DNA of 6,560 bases from Clostridiales bacterium (lineage in GTDB: Bacteria > Bacillota > Clostridia > Christensenellales > CAG-314). The position numbers and the translations under genes were made by a program. Location of the stretch: the NCBI GenBank assembly GCA_004558105.1, contig SFEB01000058.1, forward strand, positions 1 through 6,560. The letters are read 5' to 3'. Below, piece by piece: positions 1 through 6,514 of this stretch. The notes below the pieces were generated by a model. That model saw only the letters and a list, made by a program, of their open reading frames with translations, was not told the DNA's origin and ran no database searches. Each line of letters opens with the position of its first letter. Within the stretch, counting starts at the first letter, position 1.

Positions 1-1974
1 CTCGACGGAGCAAACGCAGGCTTTACCGAAGGCAAAGCGACCTATACGATAGGAGAGGCGAATAAACCGACTCCCGAAAACGTAATCGTCAGCGGCGCAA
101 CCGTGCTCGGAAGCGTTCCTTTTACCAAAGACGTTGACTATACGATAGACCTCGGCGGACTCGATTTTGAAAGAGTCGGTACGTACGCGATTACTTACAC
201 TTACGTTAAGGATACTAATATAAAAGAAACTTTGACGATAGAAGTCGTTGCGCCGAAATTCACGTTCAGCGCAGTGACGGAAAACGCCAACGGTTCGATT
301 TACTACAACAACGAAGTACAACCCAACGGCTATCAGGCGGAATTGGAAGCAAATACTTCCGTAACGCTCAAAGCCGTTGCAAAAAACGATTATGAATTCG
401 TGGGTTGGTATACGGCAACGGACGTTCCCGAATTTATTTCCGAAAGTGCAGAATACACCTTCGTAACCGGCAATGCGGACAAATACGTAATGGCAAGATT
501 TGCCGCAAAAATTCTTTACTTGTGGAGCGACGGTTCCAACGCCGGTTTTAACGACAACGAAAAATCGGCGACGGTGACGATAGGCGACTCCGTTCTTCCC
601 GATCCGCAAGCGGTACTTATTTACGCGGGAACGGCAGAAGGCGACGTTCTCCTTGCCAAAAACGTGGATTATACGATAGAACTCGGCGGACTTGATTTTT
701 CGCAGGAGGGAACGTACACCATCACTTACAGACATACGAAAAACACAAGTCTGACAACAACGTTAACGGTTTACGTCGTGGCTGCCCAAACGCCCGTAAC
801 GATAAACCTGTCGTACAGCGGTACTGCGGACCCCGTAAAATACAACGGCGGACGCGCGGCATACGTTTTCAAATCGAGCATTCTCAATAACGGCGAAGCA
901 TGCGATATCGAAAGCCTCGGTTTATTCTACGAATGGCGCGACCATACCACGAAAGCGGTTGTTGCGGTGGCAAAAGACGATACGTGGGATTCGACTTCCG
1001 CCCATTATCCTTCTCCCGCAGTACCCGGCACCTACGATTTCGTCGTTTATAAACTGGAAAACGAAGTAAAAACCGATCTTCTCACCGTGACGAGAACAAT
1101 CGTAGAAAACCAATTTGCCGTGGTCACCGACTTGTCTTCGTTAAGCGAGTACGTCTGCTATACCTTTATTGCCAAAGCAGGGGACAATTACTACGCCATG
1201 AGTAATCCCTTCAGCGGCAACTCCGAGCGCGAGGCAATACTTGTTACGCCCGATTCTAACGGCGTGATTTCTCTCGGAAACAACTACGAGTACGTATTCA
1301 GACCGTACAACACCGGCAAGACGTCGAGCAGCGGTCTTGTATGCTACGGCTGCAGAACGGGTAACGGACTCAACAGAACGGGCAATCTTGTCCTTTGGGG
1401 TACAGGCGGTATCGTGTACAACACTTCTACGAGTGCGGATTATACCGTTACGTTCGTTTTAAACGCAGACGGAACGATTACCGTTCATGCTCCGTTTTGC
1501 GAAGGCACTCTCCGTCTCGTCTACGACGCAACTTCGGGCAAGTTCATGTTTACCGCCAAAAAAGCGGTAGACGACACGAGAACGTCGTACCCCGTATATC
1601 TGTACGGCGAGTATACCGAACCCGTGGTAGAACCCAAAGAAACGTATGAATTCTTCGGAAAACTCAGCAAGGAATACGACGGAAACGCAGTGTCTTTCAA
1701 CGTCTACAAAGAAGTAAACGTTTGTACGGAAAACGGCGAGGATGTGGCTGCCGTGCTTAAAAACGGAACGGGAAGGTTCGTATGGACCGACGCCAAAGGT
1801 AACGTAATTTCGGTCGGAACCCCCGACGAAAACGGAAACGTGACGGGACCGAGTGCAATAGGAAGTTACCGTCTGGTATTCCAGACTCTGCAAAAAGGCG
1901 AAAACGGTATGGAATGGGTAGAAAAGGCGGTACTGCATTCCTTTGAAATCACAGCTCCTGCCGAAGTCAACTGA
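1..1974 (+). CDS. Large repetitive extracellular protein, 5'-truncated (C-terminal 657 residues)
   Basis: The frame is open from base 1 to the TGA at 1972-1974, so the start lies upstream; the in-frame GTG at 103 is internal, because the residues before it align with a repeat unit. Visible order (fragment numbering): Ig-like unit ~2-84; InlB B-repeat-like region ~87-168 with the FVGW signature at 133-136; second copy of the Ig-like unit ~177-261; a beta-rich domain ~265-368; an unrecognised beta-rich domain ~372-540, containing NYYAM and ending in YPVYLYGEY; and a final domain ~548-657 with a KEYDG motif (557-561) as in MBG/YDG-type domains. There is no LPXTG motif and no C-terminal membrane helix; the protein ends soon after FEITAPAEVN. 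A signal peptide would be off-window. Family knowledge suggests a secreted or surface adhesin-like protein; ligand and function cannot be read from the sequence. It is first of three co-directional genes, 23 bp before the next. Confidence 0.85.
   Translation, partial: LDGANAGFTEGKATYTIGEANKPTPENVIVSGATVLGSVPFTKDVDYTIDLGGLDFERVGTYAITYTYVKDTNIKETLTIEVVAPKFTFSAVTENANGSIYYNNEVQPNGYQAELEANTSVTLKAVAKNDYEFVGWYTATDVPEFISESAEYTFVTGNADKYVMARFAAKILYLWSDGSNAGFNDNEKSATVTIGDSVLPDPQAVLIYAGTAEGDVLLAKNVDYTIELGGLDFSQEGTYTITYRHTKNTSLTTTLTVYVVAAQTPVTINLSYSGTADPVKYNGGRAAYVFKSSILNNGEACDIESLGLFYEWRDHTTKAVVAVAKDDTWDSTSAHYPSPAVPGTYDFVVYKLENEVKTDLLTVTRTIVENQFAVVTDLSSLSEYVCYTFIAKAGDNYYAMSNPFSGNSEREAILVTPDSNGVISLGNNYEYVFRPYNTGKTSSSGLVCYGCRTGNGLNRTGNLVLWGTGGIVYNTSTSADYTVTFVLNADGTITVHAPFCEGTLRLVYDATSGKFMFTAKKAVDDTRTSYPVYLYGEYTEPVVEPKETYEFFGKLSKEYDGNAVSFNVYKEVNVCTENGEDVAAVLKNGTGRFVWTDAKGNVISVGTPDENGNVTGPSAIGSYRLVFQTLQKGENGMEWVEKAVLHSFEITAPAEVN
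4..252 (+). repeat. Ig-like repeat unit, copy A
   Basis: This encodes about 83 residues beginning DGANAGF, with the core VDYTIDLGGLDF and then VGTYAITYTY, the Y-x-I-T-Y pattern of bacterial Ig-like (Big_3/DUF5011-type) folds. It matches copy B at 529-783. At DNA level the stretch around 139-173 is nearly identical to 670-704, so the duplication is fairly recent or kept similar by recombination. The unit begins at the window edge, so more copies may lie upstream. Confidence 0.8.
529..783 (+). repeat. Ig-like repeat unit, copy B
   Basis: This encodes about 85 residues beginning DGSNAGF, with the core VDYTIELGGLDF and then EGTYTITYRH, closely matching copy A. The offset is 175 residues at the start of the unit and 177 residues later, owing to a two-residue insertion. 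The InlB-like region lies between the two copies, so the repeating block is probably Ig-like plus InlB-like, about 177 residues (531 bp). No further copy follows; the protein then changes to different domains. Confidence 0.8.
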
Positions 1975-1986
1975 CAAAGTAAATAC

Positions 1987-1991
1987 AGAGG
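1987..1991 (+). promoter_or_regulatory. Ribosome binding site for the 1170-residue surface protein
   Basis: AGAGG lies 6 nt before the ATG at 1998, in the 23-bp gap after the upstream stop codon. It supports this start, which is followed directly by a classic signal peptide. No promoter or terminator is visible in the gap, consistent with read-through from the upstream gene. Confidence 0.65.
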
Positions 1992-1997
1992 TAGAAA

Positions 1998-4900
1998 ATG
2001 AATACAAAATCAATTAAAAACATAGTTGCAGGCTTGCTTCTGCTCGTCTGCATGCTCGCTTTCGTTGCAATAGCGGCGATGTGTATGCCGACCGAAGTTT
2101 ATGCGGATTCGGCAAACCCGTACCTGCAATTCACTTGCGGTTCGATTGACCAATCCGGCACGGGTTGGACTTGGGATACTGACGAGAGTTATAACGGTAC
2201 GCTCACGCTCAACAACTACGACGGGCAGGAAATCTCAATCGGCGGCGTCAACAACGGCAAGGTGGATATCGTGCTAGTTGGCAACAATAAAATCACCGTC
2301 ACCGCTCCGTGCGGCAACAGGGCGCTCAACGTATTCAACGTTTCCACCCTTACCTTCAAGGGTAGCGGTTCGCTCACCATAGACTTTCAGCATACCGCAA
2401 CGGCACAAGACTATATGTACGGTATTTACATTGACGGCGAAGCAAGCGCTAAAAACAACGGTAATCTGACGTTTGACGAAAGTTGCACCGTCACCGTAAA
2501 AGTGTACGGTGTCGTAGCGGAAAAAAACGGTTTGGTTGACGCAATCTTTATACGTGATGACAGAACCGGTTCGGGCAACGTAACCGTAAACGAGAACGCC
2601 ACGCTCAATATCGACCTTAAGTGCGACAAACTGTATCAGACTTACGGTATTTATACCAAAGGTACCTTTGCTCTCAACGGCACGGTTGATATCAAGATGG
2701 TATATACGGGCTCGGGTTCGCCTGATAGCTGGAGAGACGTTTATACGAGTTCTTCGTACGCAACCTGTTCGATCGGAAAAAATGCAACGATCACTTCCGT
2801 ATGCCCCGGGAGTTCCGGCTCGATTCTTGTCGCGTTTCCGCTTGTCGCCAACGGCAACGCAAAGATAGATTCCTGGACTTACATCGTGTCGAACGAACAG
2901 TATTTTGAAAACGACGAGTGTCTCGTCCACGTTTGGGATAAGGCCTCCAACAACATATCTTTCAAAAATTATTCTTACGCAAAGCTCGCAACGCCCCTTA
3001 CCTTTGAGGACAAGGCGGAGTACGACGTTCCCGCCACCGTTTACGGCGATGACGGTGCTTATTCTTCGATTGCGCTTTCGGCAAGTGGCGGAGGCGGAGA
3101 ATATACCTTCTCCGTCGTGAGCGCGGCAGACGGGAATACAAACGGAGTCAAGATCAGTTCGACAGAACCGAATAAGATATACGTCAGTTCAATAAACAGA
3201 GGCGTAAGCGAAGCTACGGAAATCACCGTCAAGGTGACGGACAAATACGGATACTCCAAGACCATCACCGTAAATATCGGCGCGGTTGCCGCACCCACGT
3301 ACACCGCAACCGTAGATCCCGTGGATTTCGGTACGGTGAGAGTGGGGTACGGCACACAAGACGCCGTTTCCGTCACAGTAAAAAACACGGGAACGGGAAA
3401 AATTTGGACTAACGGTGCGTCCGTAAAGCTCGAAGGCGAAAATGCAAGCGATTATTTTACGTTGGGACTCAACAGCGTTCCAACGTCGGTTAATGTCGGT
3501 AGCACGATGACGAATTGGTGGATAAAACCCAAAAGCGATTTGCCTGTGGGCACTTACACCGCTACGATAAAGTTTACCGGAACACCTGAATATTCACAGT
3601 TCGGTACAACCAACGTTGTGGCAACCGCAACCGTCAAGTTTGTCGTCACCGACCATGATTTCGATACGACCAAGTGGGAACACGACAATACGAAACACTG
3701 GAATCCTTGCAAGGACGACGGATGCACAGTTCATGGCAACGAAGCCGCACACGATACGAACGGGGAGTTGAAGAATGCCGCCGAAGCCACTTTTGACACG
3801 GACGGATACACCGGTGACAAATACTGCTCGGTGTGCAAAGCTATGTCGGAAAAAGGAACGGTTATCCCCGCAGGAAAATACATCAGAGAGAGCAAAGCAA
3901 CCATGACTCCTGCCGCAATCACCGATCAGTTGACGGCAAACGACCTTGTCTTTACGTCGGGAGACGCATCAAAGTACACGGTCGCGCTGTGGCGTGTGTT
4001 CGATCTCACGGACAACGCTTTGAACACCGCCGGCGGACAATATCCCAAAGACAGCAAGTTTATCGCGGGACACAAGTATGCGATCGAAATCGAGTTTACC
4101 GCCGTTAGTCCTTACGTATACGATGAAATGCACGGCGATTATTGGTCGACGTTCACGCTCAACGGAAATGCAACCGAATTGGCGGCGGCGGTCTCCGTCG
4201 GTGGAGCAAGACAGCGCAGAATCACTCTCGATGCGCAGGATACCACTATTCCCGTTACCGTGACGGGCGTTCAGGTGGATTTTGCGGGCGGCGAAACCAC
4301 TGTAGTGAGAGACGGCGCGTACACCTTCAAAGCAACCGTCACGGGCACCGGCGCGTTTGACAACACGGTCACATGGAGCGTCGTAGGCGGTTCGGCAGGC
4401 ACGAGTATATCGAGCGACGGCGTACTCACCGTTGCGGCAGACGAAACCGCTTCTACTCTTACGATAAAAGCCGTTTCAAACGGAGACGTCAGCAAGTTTG
4501 ACACAAAGACGGTGGATATTTATTCCAAAGTGACAATCAAGCAAGGCTCAGGCTCGGAAGACCTCTATAAAAAGGCAGGGGAGAGCGTTCAGCTTACGGC
4601 GATTGACGCACCGGACGGTTATCACTTTAAAGAGTGGACGCAAACGGGCTCGGGCACGTTTACAAACAAAAACGCAACCAAGACCGACTTTACCGTGTCC
4701 ACGACAAACGTGACGATACAATCAAACTACGAGTTGCATTCGGCAAACGGAGAAGCATGGAAGTCGGATAGCACGAGACACTGGCACGTCTGTGCATGCG
4801 GAGCGGAAGTGGACGTTGCGCCGCATACGCCCGATCGCGAGGAGGCGACCGAAACCGAATCCGTCAAGTGCACGGAGTGCAGTTACGTCATTACTGCTGC

Positions 4901-5510
4901 GCTCGGACACGTTACTCACACGGCAGGCGAAGAATGGCTCTCGGACGATACGAACCATTGGCACAAATGCATGGGTTGTAACGAAAAACTCGACGTCGCA
5001 CAGCACACCTTCGGAGCATGGTCGGTTACCGTTCAACCGCAGGTTGGAGTTGCAGGTGAAAAAGCCCGCGAATGTTCCGTTTGCAAATATAAGGAAACTG
5101 CGCCGGTAGACGCTCTCGAAGAGCAGATTACGATAAACGTCGAGGGCGGAAAAGCAAACGGCGAAACAAGCGTAAAAGTTGACGTAAACGGCGCCGTTAC
5201 GGTTGTTGCAGACGCCGCTCCCGAAGGAAAAACCTTCAAAGGATGGAGCACGGACGGCGGACGGACGATTGTAAGCGAAAACGCAAGCTATACCTTCAAC
5301 GCAACCGAAAACGTTACGCTCACGGCGGTTTACGGCGATATTGTTCCGGGCGACGGTAAGCCCGAAAAGGAAGGACTTTCGGGCGGTGCTATTGCCGGTA
5401 TCGTTATCGGGTCGGTTGTGATAGTAGGTGTCGGCGGATTTTCCGTATTCTGGTTCGTTATCAAGAAAAAGAAGTTCGCGGACCTTATCGCGGTATTCAA
5501 ACAAAAGTAA
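1998..5510 (+). CDS. Multidomain membrane-anchored surface protein (solenoid, Ig/ASH, InlB-like, HWHxCxxC modules)
   Basis: Complete, 1170 residues. The signal peptide has K4/K7, a hydrophobic core ~9-28 and likely cleavage after VYA (A36). Regions: ~40-310, beta-solenoid-like with the opening GTGWTWD and rungs near 141, 181 and 216; ~332-433, Ig/cadherin-like; ~434-551, ASH/Hydin-like (DFGTVRVG, then VTVKNTGTG); ~552-628, Cys/His module 1; ~629-750, unrecognised beta-sandwich; ~753-843, Big_2-like; ~844-913, InlB-like with FKEW; ~918-1035, Cys/His modules 2 and 3; ~1044-1114, InlB-like with FKGW. The C-terminus is a membrane helix ~1131-1155 followed by KKKK and a short tail. There is no LPXTG, so the helix itself is the probable anchor. 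Cys18 and Cys29 do not fit a lipobox. The N-terminal region resembles carbohydrate-binding beta-helix proteins of gut bacteria; glycan binding is inference. No enzyme motif was seen. It is the middle gene of the operon. Confidence 0.9.
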   Translation: MNTKSIKNIVAGLLLLVCMLAFVAIAAMCMPTEVYADSANPYLQFTCGSIDQSGTGWTWDTDESYNGTLTLNNYDGQEISIGGVNNGKVDIVLVGNNKITVTAPCGNRALNVFNVSTLTFKGSGSLTIDFQHTATAQDYMYGIYIDGEASAKNNGNLTFDESCTVTVKVYGVVAEKNGLVDAIFIRDDRTGSGNVTVNENATLNIDLKCDKLYQTYGIYTKGTFALNGTVDIKMVYTGSGSPDSWRDVYTSSSYATCSIGKNATITSVCPGSSGSILVAFPLVANGNAKIDSWTYIVSNEQYFENDECLVHVWDKASNNISFKNYSYAKLATPLTFEDKAEYDVPATVYGDDGAYSSIALSASGGGGEYTFSVVSAADGNTNGVKISSTEPNKIYVSSINRGVSEATEITVKVTDKYGYSKTITVNIGAVAAPTYTATVDPVDFGTVRVGYGTQDAVSVTVKNTGTGKIWTNGASVKLEGENASDYFTLGLNSVPTSVNVGSTMTNWWIKPKSDLPVGTYTATIKFTGTPEYSQFGTTNVVATATVKFVVTDHDFDTTKWEHDNTKHWNPCKDDGCTVHGNEAAHDTNGELKNAAEATFDTDGYTGDKYCSVCKAMSEKGTVIPAGKYIRESKATMTPAAITDQLTANDLVFTSGDASKYTVALWRVFDLTDNALNTAGGQYPKDSKFIAGHKYAIEIEFTAVSPYVYDEMHGDYWSTFTLNGNATELAAAVSVGGARQRRITLDAQDTTIPVTVTGVQVDFAGGETTVVRDGAYTFKATVTGTGAFDNTVTWSVVGGSAGTSISSDGVLTVAADETASTLTIKAVSNGDVSKFDTKTVDIYSKVTIKQGSGSEDLYKKAGESVQLTAIDAPDGYHFKEWTQTGSGTFTNKNATKTDFTVSTTNVTIQSNYELHSANGEAWKSDSTRHWHVCACGAEVDVAPHTPDREEATETESVKCTECSYVITAALGHVTHTAGEEWLSDDTNHWHKCMGCNEKLDVAQHTFGAWSVTVQPQVGVAGEKARECSVCKYKETAPVDALEEQITINVEGGKANGETSVKVDVNGAVTVVADAAPEGKTFKGWSTDGGRTIVSENASYTFNATENVTLTAVYGDIVPGDGKPEKEGLSGGAIAGIVIGSVVIVGVGGFSVFWFVIKKKKFADLIAVFKQK
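2418..2712 (+). repeat. Beta-solenoid-like rung repeats in the N-terminal region
   Basis: Three degenerate protein-level repeats begin at residues 141 (YGIYIDG, then GNLTF), 181 (DAIFIRD, then GNVTVNENATL) and 216 (YGIYTKG, then NGTVDI), spaced 40 and 35 residues apart. The shared pattern is small-Ile-aromatic, a polar turn, then N-hydrophobic-T/D-hydrophobic and an alternating beta strand. This fits stacked rungs of a right-handed beta-helix. The DNA is diverged, so these are structural repeats and not recent duplications. Confidence 0.55.
3651..3881 (+). other. Cys/His module 1 (divergent)
   Basis: Residues 552-628 carry W-x-H-D-x-x-x-HW (H567, W568) followed by C571, C576 and H579, then GYTGDKYCSVC with C610 and C613. 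Modules 2 and 3 have HWHxC; here the second His is replaced by Asn569 and the first Cys pair is spaced by four residues. Paired CxxC plus His spacing suggests a small metal-binding or disulfide-stabilised fold. Zinc binding is inference. Confidence 0.5.
4749..5103 (+). other. Tandem Cys/His modules 2 and 3
   Basis: Module 2 has W921, H928-W929-H930, C932 and C934, then C958 and C961. Module 3 has W980, H987-W988-H989, C991 and C994, then C1026 and C1029. Both read G-E-x-W-x-S-D-x-T-x-H-W-H-x-C, followed by a later C-T/S-E/V-C pair, so they are paralogous tandem copies. Each offers four Cys and two or more His, enough for one metal site. Such modules recur in surface proteins of gut Clostridia; I know of no established function. 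Confidence 0.6.
5337..5507 (+). other. C-terminal glycine-zipper membrane anchor with lysine tail
   Basis: Residues ~1114-1170: a Gly/Pro/Lys-containing linker, then a hydrophobic helix ~1131-1155 with G1130, G1134 and G1138 spaced as tandem GxxxG, then K1156-K1159 and the tail FADLIAVFKQK. By the positive-inside rule the tail is cytoplasmic. It looks like the end of a sortase substrate but lacks LPXTG, and the tail is longer than usual for a sorting signal. Confidence 0.7.
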
Positions 5511-5513
5511 AAT

Positions 5514-5519
5514 AGGAGG
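5514..5519 (+). promoter_or_regulatory. Ribosome binding site fixing the start of the 294-residue gene
   Basis: A perfect AGGAGG lies 4 nt before the ATG at 5524 and just after the TAA at 5508-5510. It decides the start against an in-frame ATG at 5428, which would overlap the upstream gene by 83 bp, lacks such a site and would put a polar extension before the membrane helix. Confidence 0.85.
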
Positions 5520-5523
5520 AAAC

Positions 5524-6408
5524 ATGAGCGCAATTAAAAAACTGATTATCAGTCTTATAGTTATTGTAGGAATTCTGGCGATGGCGTTGATCGGCGTTTA
5601 TATCGTTGCGAGGGTTAAACTGGGCGTAGACTTGTTCCGCACGGTGGGACAGTTGAAAACTTTGAGTCAACCCGTAAACGAGGAGGAATCTTTTCCTGCG
5701 GCGTTTAAAAGCAAAGATCTCGTCGATTTAAAGTCTCAGACGGAAAGTCAGTTGGGTAACGTGGTGCTTTACGAGGAAGGGAAAGGCTACCAAGGGTATT
5801 CGGTTGACTTTACGGCGCTGGCATTGGCTGGCGCAACGGCAAGCCCTGTTTTTCTGTCCGAACAGCAGACGGGTGCGCTCGCAGAAATAGTATTTTATCA
5901 GCAGACGGGCGGAAAACTGACGATAGCGGATAAAGATATTTCCGTGAGCGTTTTGCAGATTGCCTTTACCGACGTCGACTCGGAAACCGGCAACGCCGAC
6001 CTGAACGTGACGGTCAAACTGGATCTGACCCCGTTTAAGGACGATATGGAAGGTTTTCCTTTCAATAAACTTAAAAACATCGTACCCGACGCGTTGTACG
6101 TGACTTCCGTAGTCCGTATCGAAAAAGGAGAGGGGCTCGCATACACCGTTACGCCCAAATATCTTACGCTCAACAACCTTTCGGGTGACGATACGTCGGA
6201 TTTCTTCCATACGCTGGACGTCGTTTTAAAAATCGGCAGTGCGGAAGACCTGAACGCTAAAATCGGAACAACCGCCGCAAACGCCCTCATCGGTACGGAG
6301 CAAAATCCCGGTTTTGTTTATGCGCTGAAAGCAACGGGCGGCTCGGGCAGTTTCGCATTCTTTTCGTTTGAAAACGAAGGGAAACAAATAAACGCACTGG
6401 TGTTTTAA
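5524..6408 (+). CDS. Single-pass membrane protein of unknown function, 294 residues
   Basis: The product begins MSAIKK, then a hydrophobic helix ~7-29, then R30 and K32 and a long soluble part to residue 294, ending NALVF and a TAA. The helix has no clear signal-peptidase site, so it is read as an uncleaved N-terminal anchor with the rest outside. The outer part contains a helix-prone stretch (LSEQQTGALAEIVF, 111-124) and then alternating strands ~138-215 (DISVSVLQIAF; ADLNVTVKLDL; ALYVTSVVRIE). It has no cysteine and no recognisable catalytic motif. The order anchor, helix, then amphipathic strands is loosely like YpmS/DUF2140-type membrane proteins, but this is a weak resemblance and no name is assigned. 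Only 13 bp separate it from the 1170-residue surface protein gene, so both are probably made together; it could assist display, assembly or envelope attachment of its partners, which is inference. It is the last gene before the terminators. Confidence 0.88.
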   Translation: MSAIKKLIISLIVIVGILAMALIGVYIVARVKLGVDLFRTVGQLKTLSQPVNEEESFPAAFKSKDLVDLKSQTESQLGNVVLYEEGKGYQGYSVDFTALALAGATASPVFLSEQQTGALAEIVFYQQTGGKLTIADKDISVSVLQIAFTDVDSETGNADLNVTVKLDLTPFKDDMEGFPFNKLKNIVPDALYVTSVVRIEKGEGLAYTVTPKYLTLNNLSGDDTSDFFHTLDVVLKIGSAEDLNAKIGTTAANALIGTEQNPGFVYALKATGGSGSFAFFSFENEGKQINALVF

Positions 6409-6448
6409 CGAAAATGATGTTTTAACAAGAATGATGTTTTAAAAAAAG
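6398..6448 (+). repeat. Three-copy 17-bp tandem repeat over the gene 3 stop codon
   Basis: Units at 6398-6414, 6415-6431 and 6432-6448 share TG(G/A)TGTTTTAA at their start and then diverge in an A-rich tail. The first unit contains the last Val-Phe codons and the TAA stop of the 294-residue gene; the others are non-coding copies. The third unit's A tail forms the left arm of the first terminator. Confidence 0.75.
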
Positions 6449-6477
6449 AGCCGTCTGAATGAAGACGGCTCTTTTTT
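6442..6477 (+). terminator. Rho-independent terminator of the surface-protein operon, likely bidirectional
   Basis: The stem GAGCCGTCT (6448-6456) pairs perfectly with AGACGGCTC (6463-6471) around a 6-nt loop. The flanking A tract (6442-6447) can also pair with the T tract (6472-6477). The GC-rich 9-bp stem plus six T residues is a strong terminator on the plus strand, 40 bp after the last stop codon. The A tract on the left gives a U tract on the opposite strand, so it could also stop minus-strand transcripts. Confidence 0.92.
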
Positions 6478-6485
6478 GTATAAAG

Positions 6486-6514
6486 AAAACCGCAAACGAA
6501 TCTGCGGTTTTTTT
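6486..6514 (-). terminator. Rho-independent terminator of the minus-strand tRNA gene, possibly bidirectional
   Basis: AAAACCGCA (6486-6494) pairs with TGCGGTTTT (6503-6511) around an 8-nt loop. On the minus strand this hairpin follows the tRNA 3' end after two bases plus an A tract, and its trailing sequence is TTTTCTTT. On the plus strand it has seven T residues (6508-6514), so it can also back up the operon terminator. Assignment to the tRNA rests on proximity. Confidence 0.8.

Noticed and set aside
103..105. A GTG start for the first gene
   Set aside because: The frame is open back to base 1, and residues encoded before 103 (DGANAGF onwards) align with copy B of the repeat, so this is an internal valine codon.
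2049..2106. Lipoprotein signal in the 1170-residue protein (Cys18 or Cys29)
   Set aside because: The residues before the cysteines (LLVC, AAMC) do not fit the lipobox, which needs a small residue at -1. VYA at 34-36 is a better ordinary signal-peptidase site.
2521..2527. A run of seven A as a phase-variation slippage tract
   Set aside because: Only seven bases, single occurrence, in an intact frame encoding Glu-Lys-Asn; too short to claim slippage in this A-rich codon context.
4749..5103. DNA-binding zinc fingers
   Set aside because: The Cys/His modules lie in the extracellular part of a protein with a signal peptide and C-terminal anchor, and the spacing does not match C2H2 fingers; a DNA-binding role is implausible.
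5428..5523. An upstream in-frame ATG at 5428 for the last gene
   Set aside because: It lies inside the upstream coding sequence and has no ribosome binding site; its extra 32 residues read as an out-of-frame version of the upstream protein's tail. The ATG at 5524 has a perfect AGGAGG and leads straight into the membrane helix.
4722..5525. A long minus-strand open frame of 267 codons
   Set aside because: It lies entirely opposite the 1170-residue gene plus a few bases, has no plausible ribosome binding site or coherent domain, and is explained by the codon bias of the real gene. The same applies to the other antisense frames at 1459-2013, 2274-2930 and 5728-6210.
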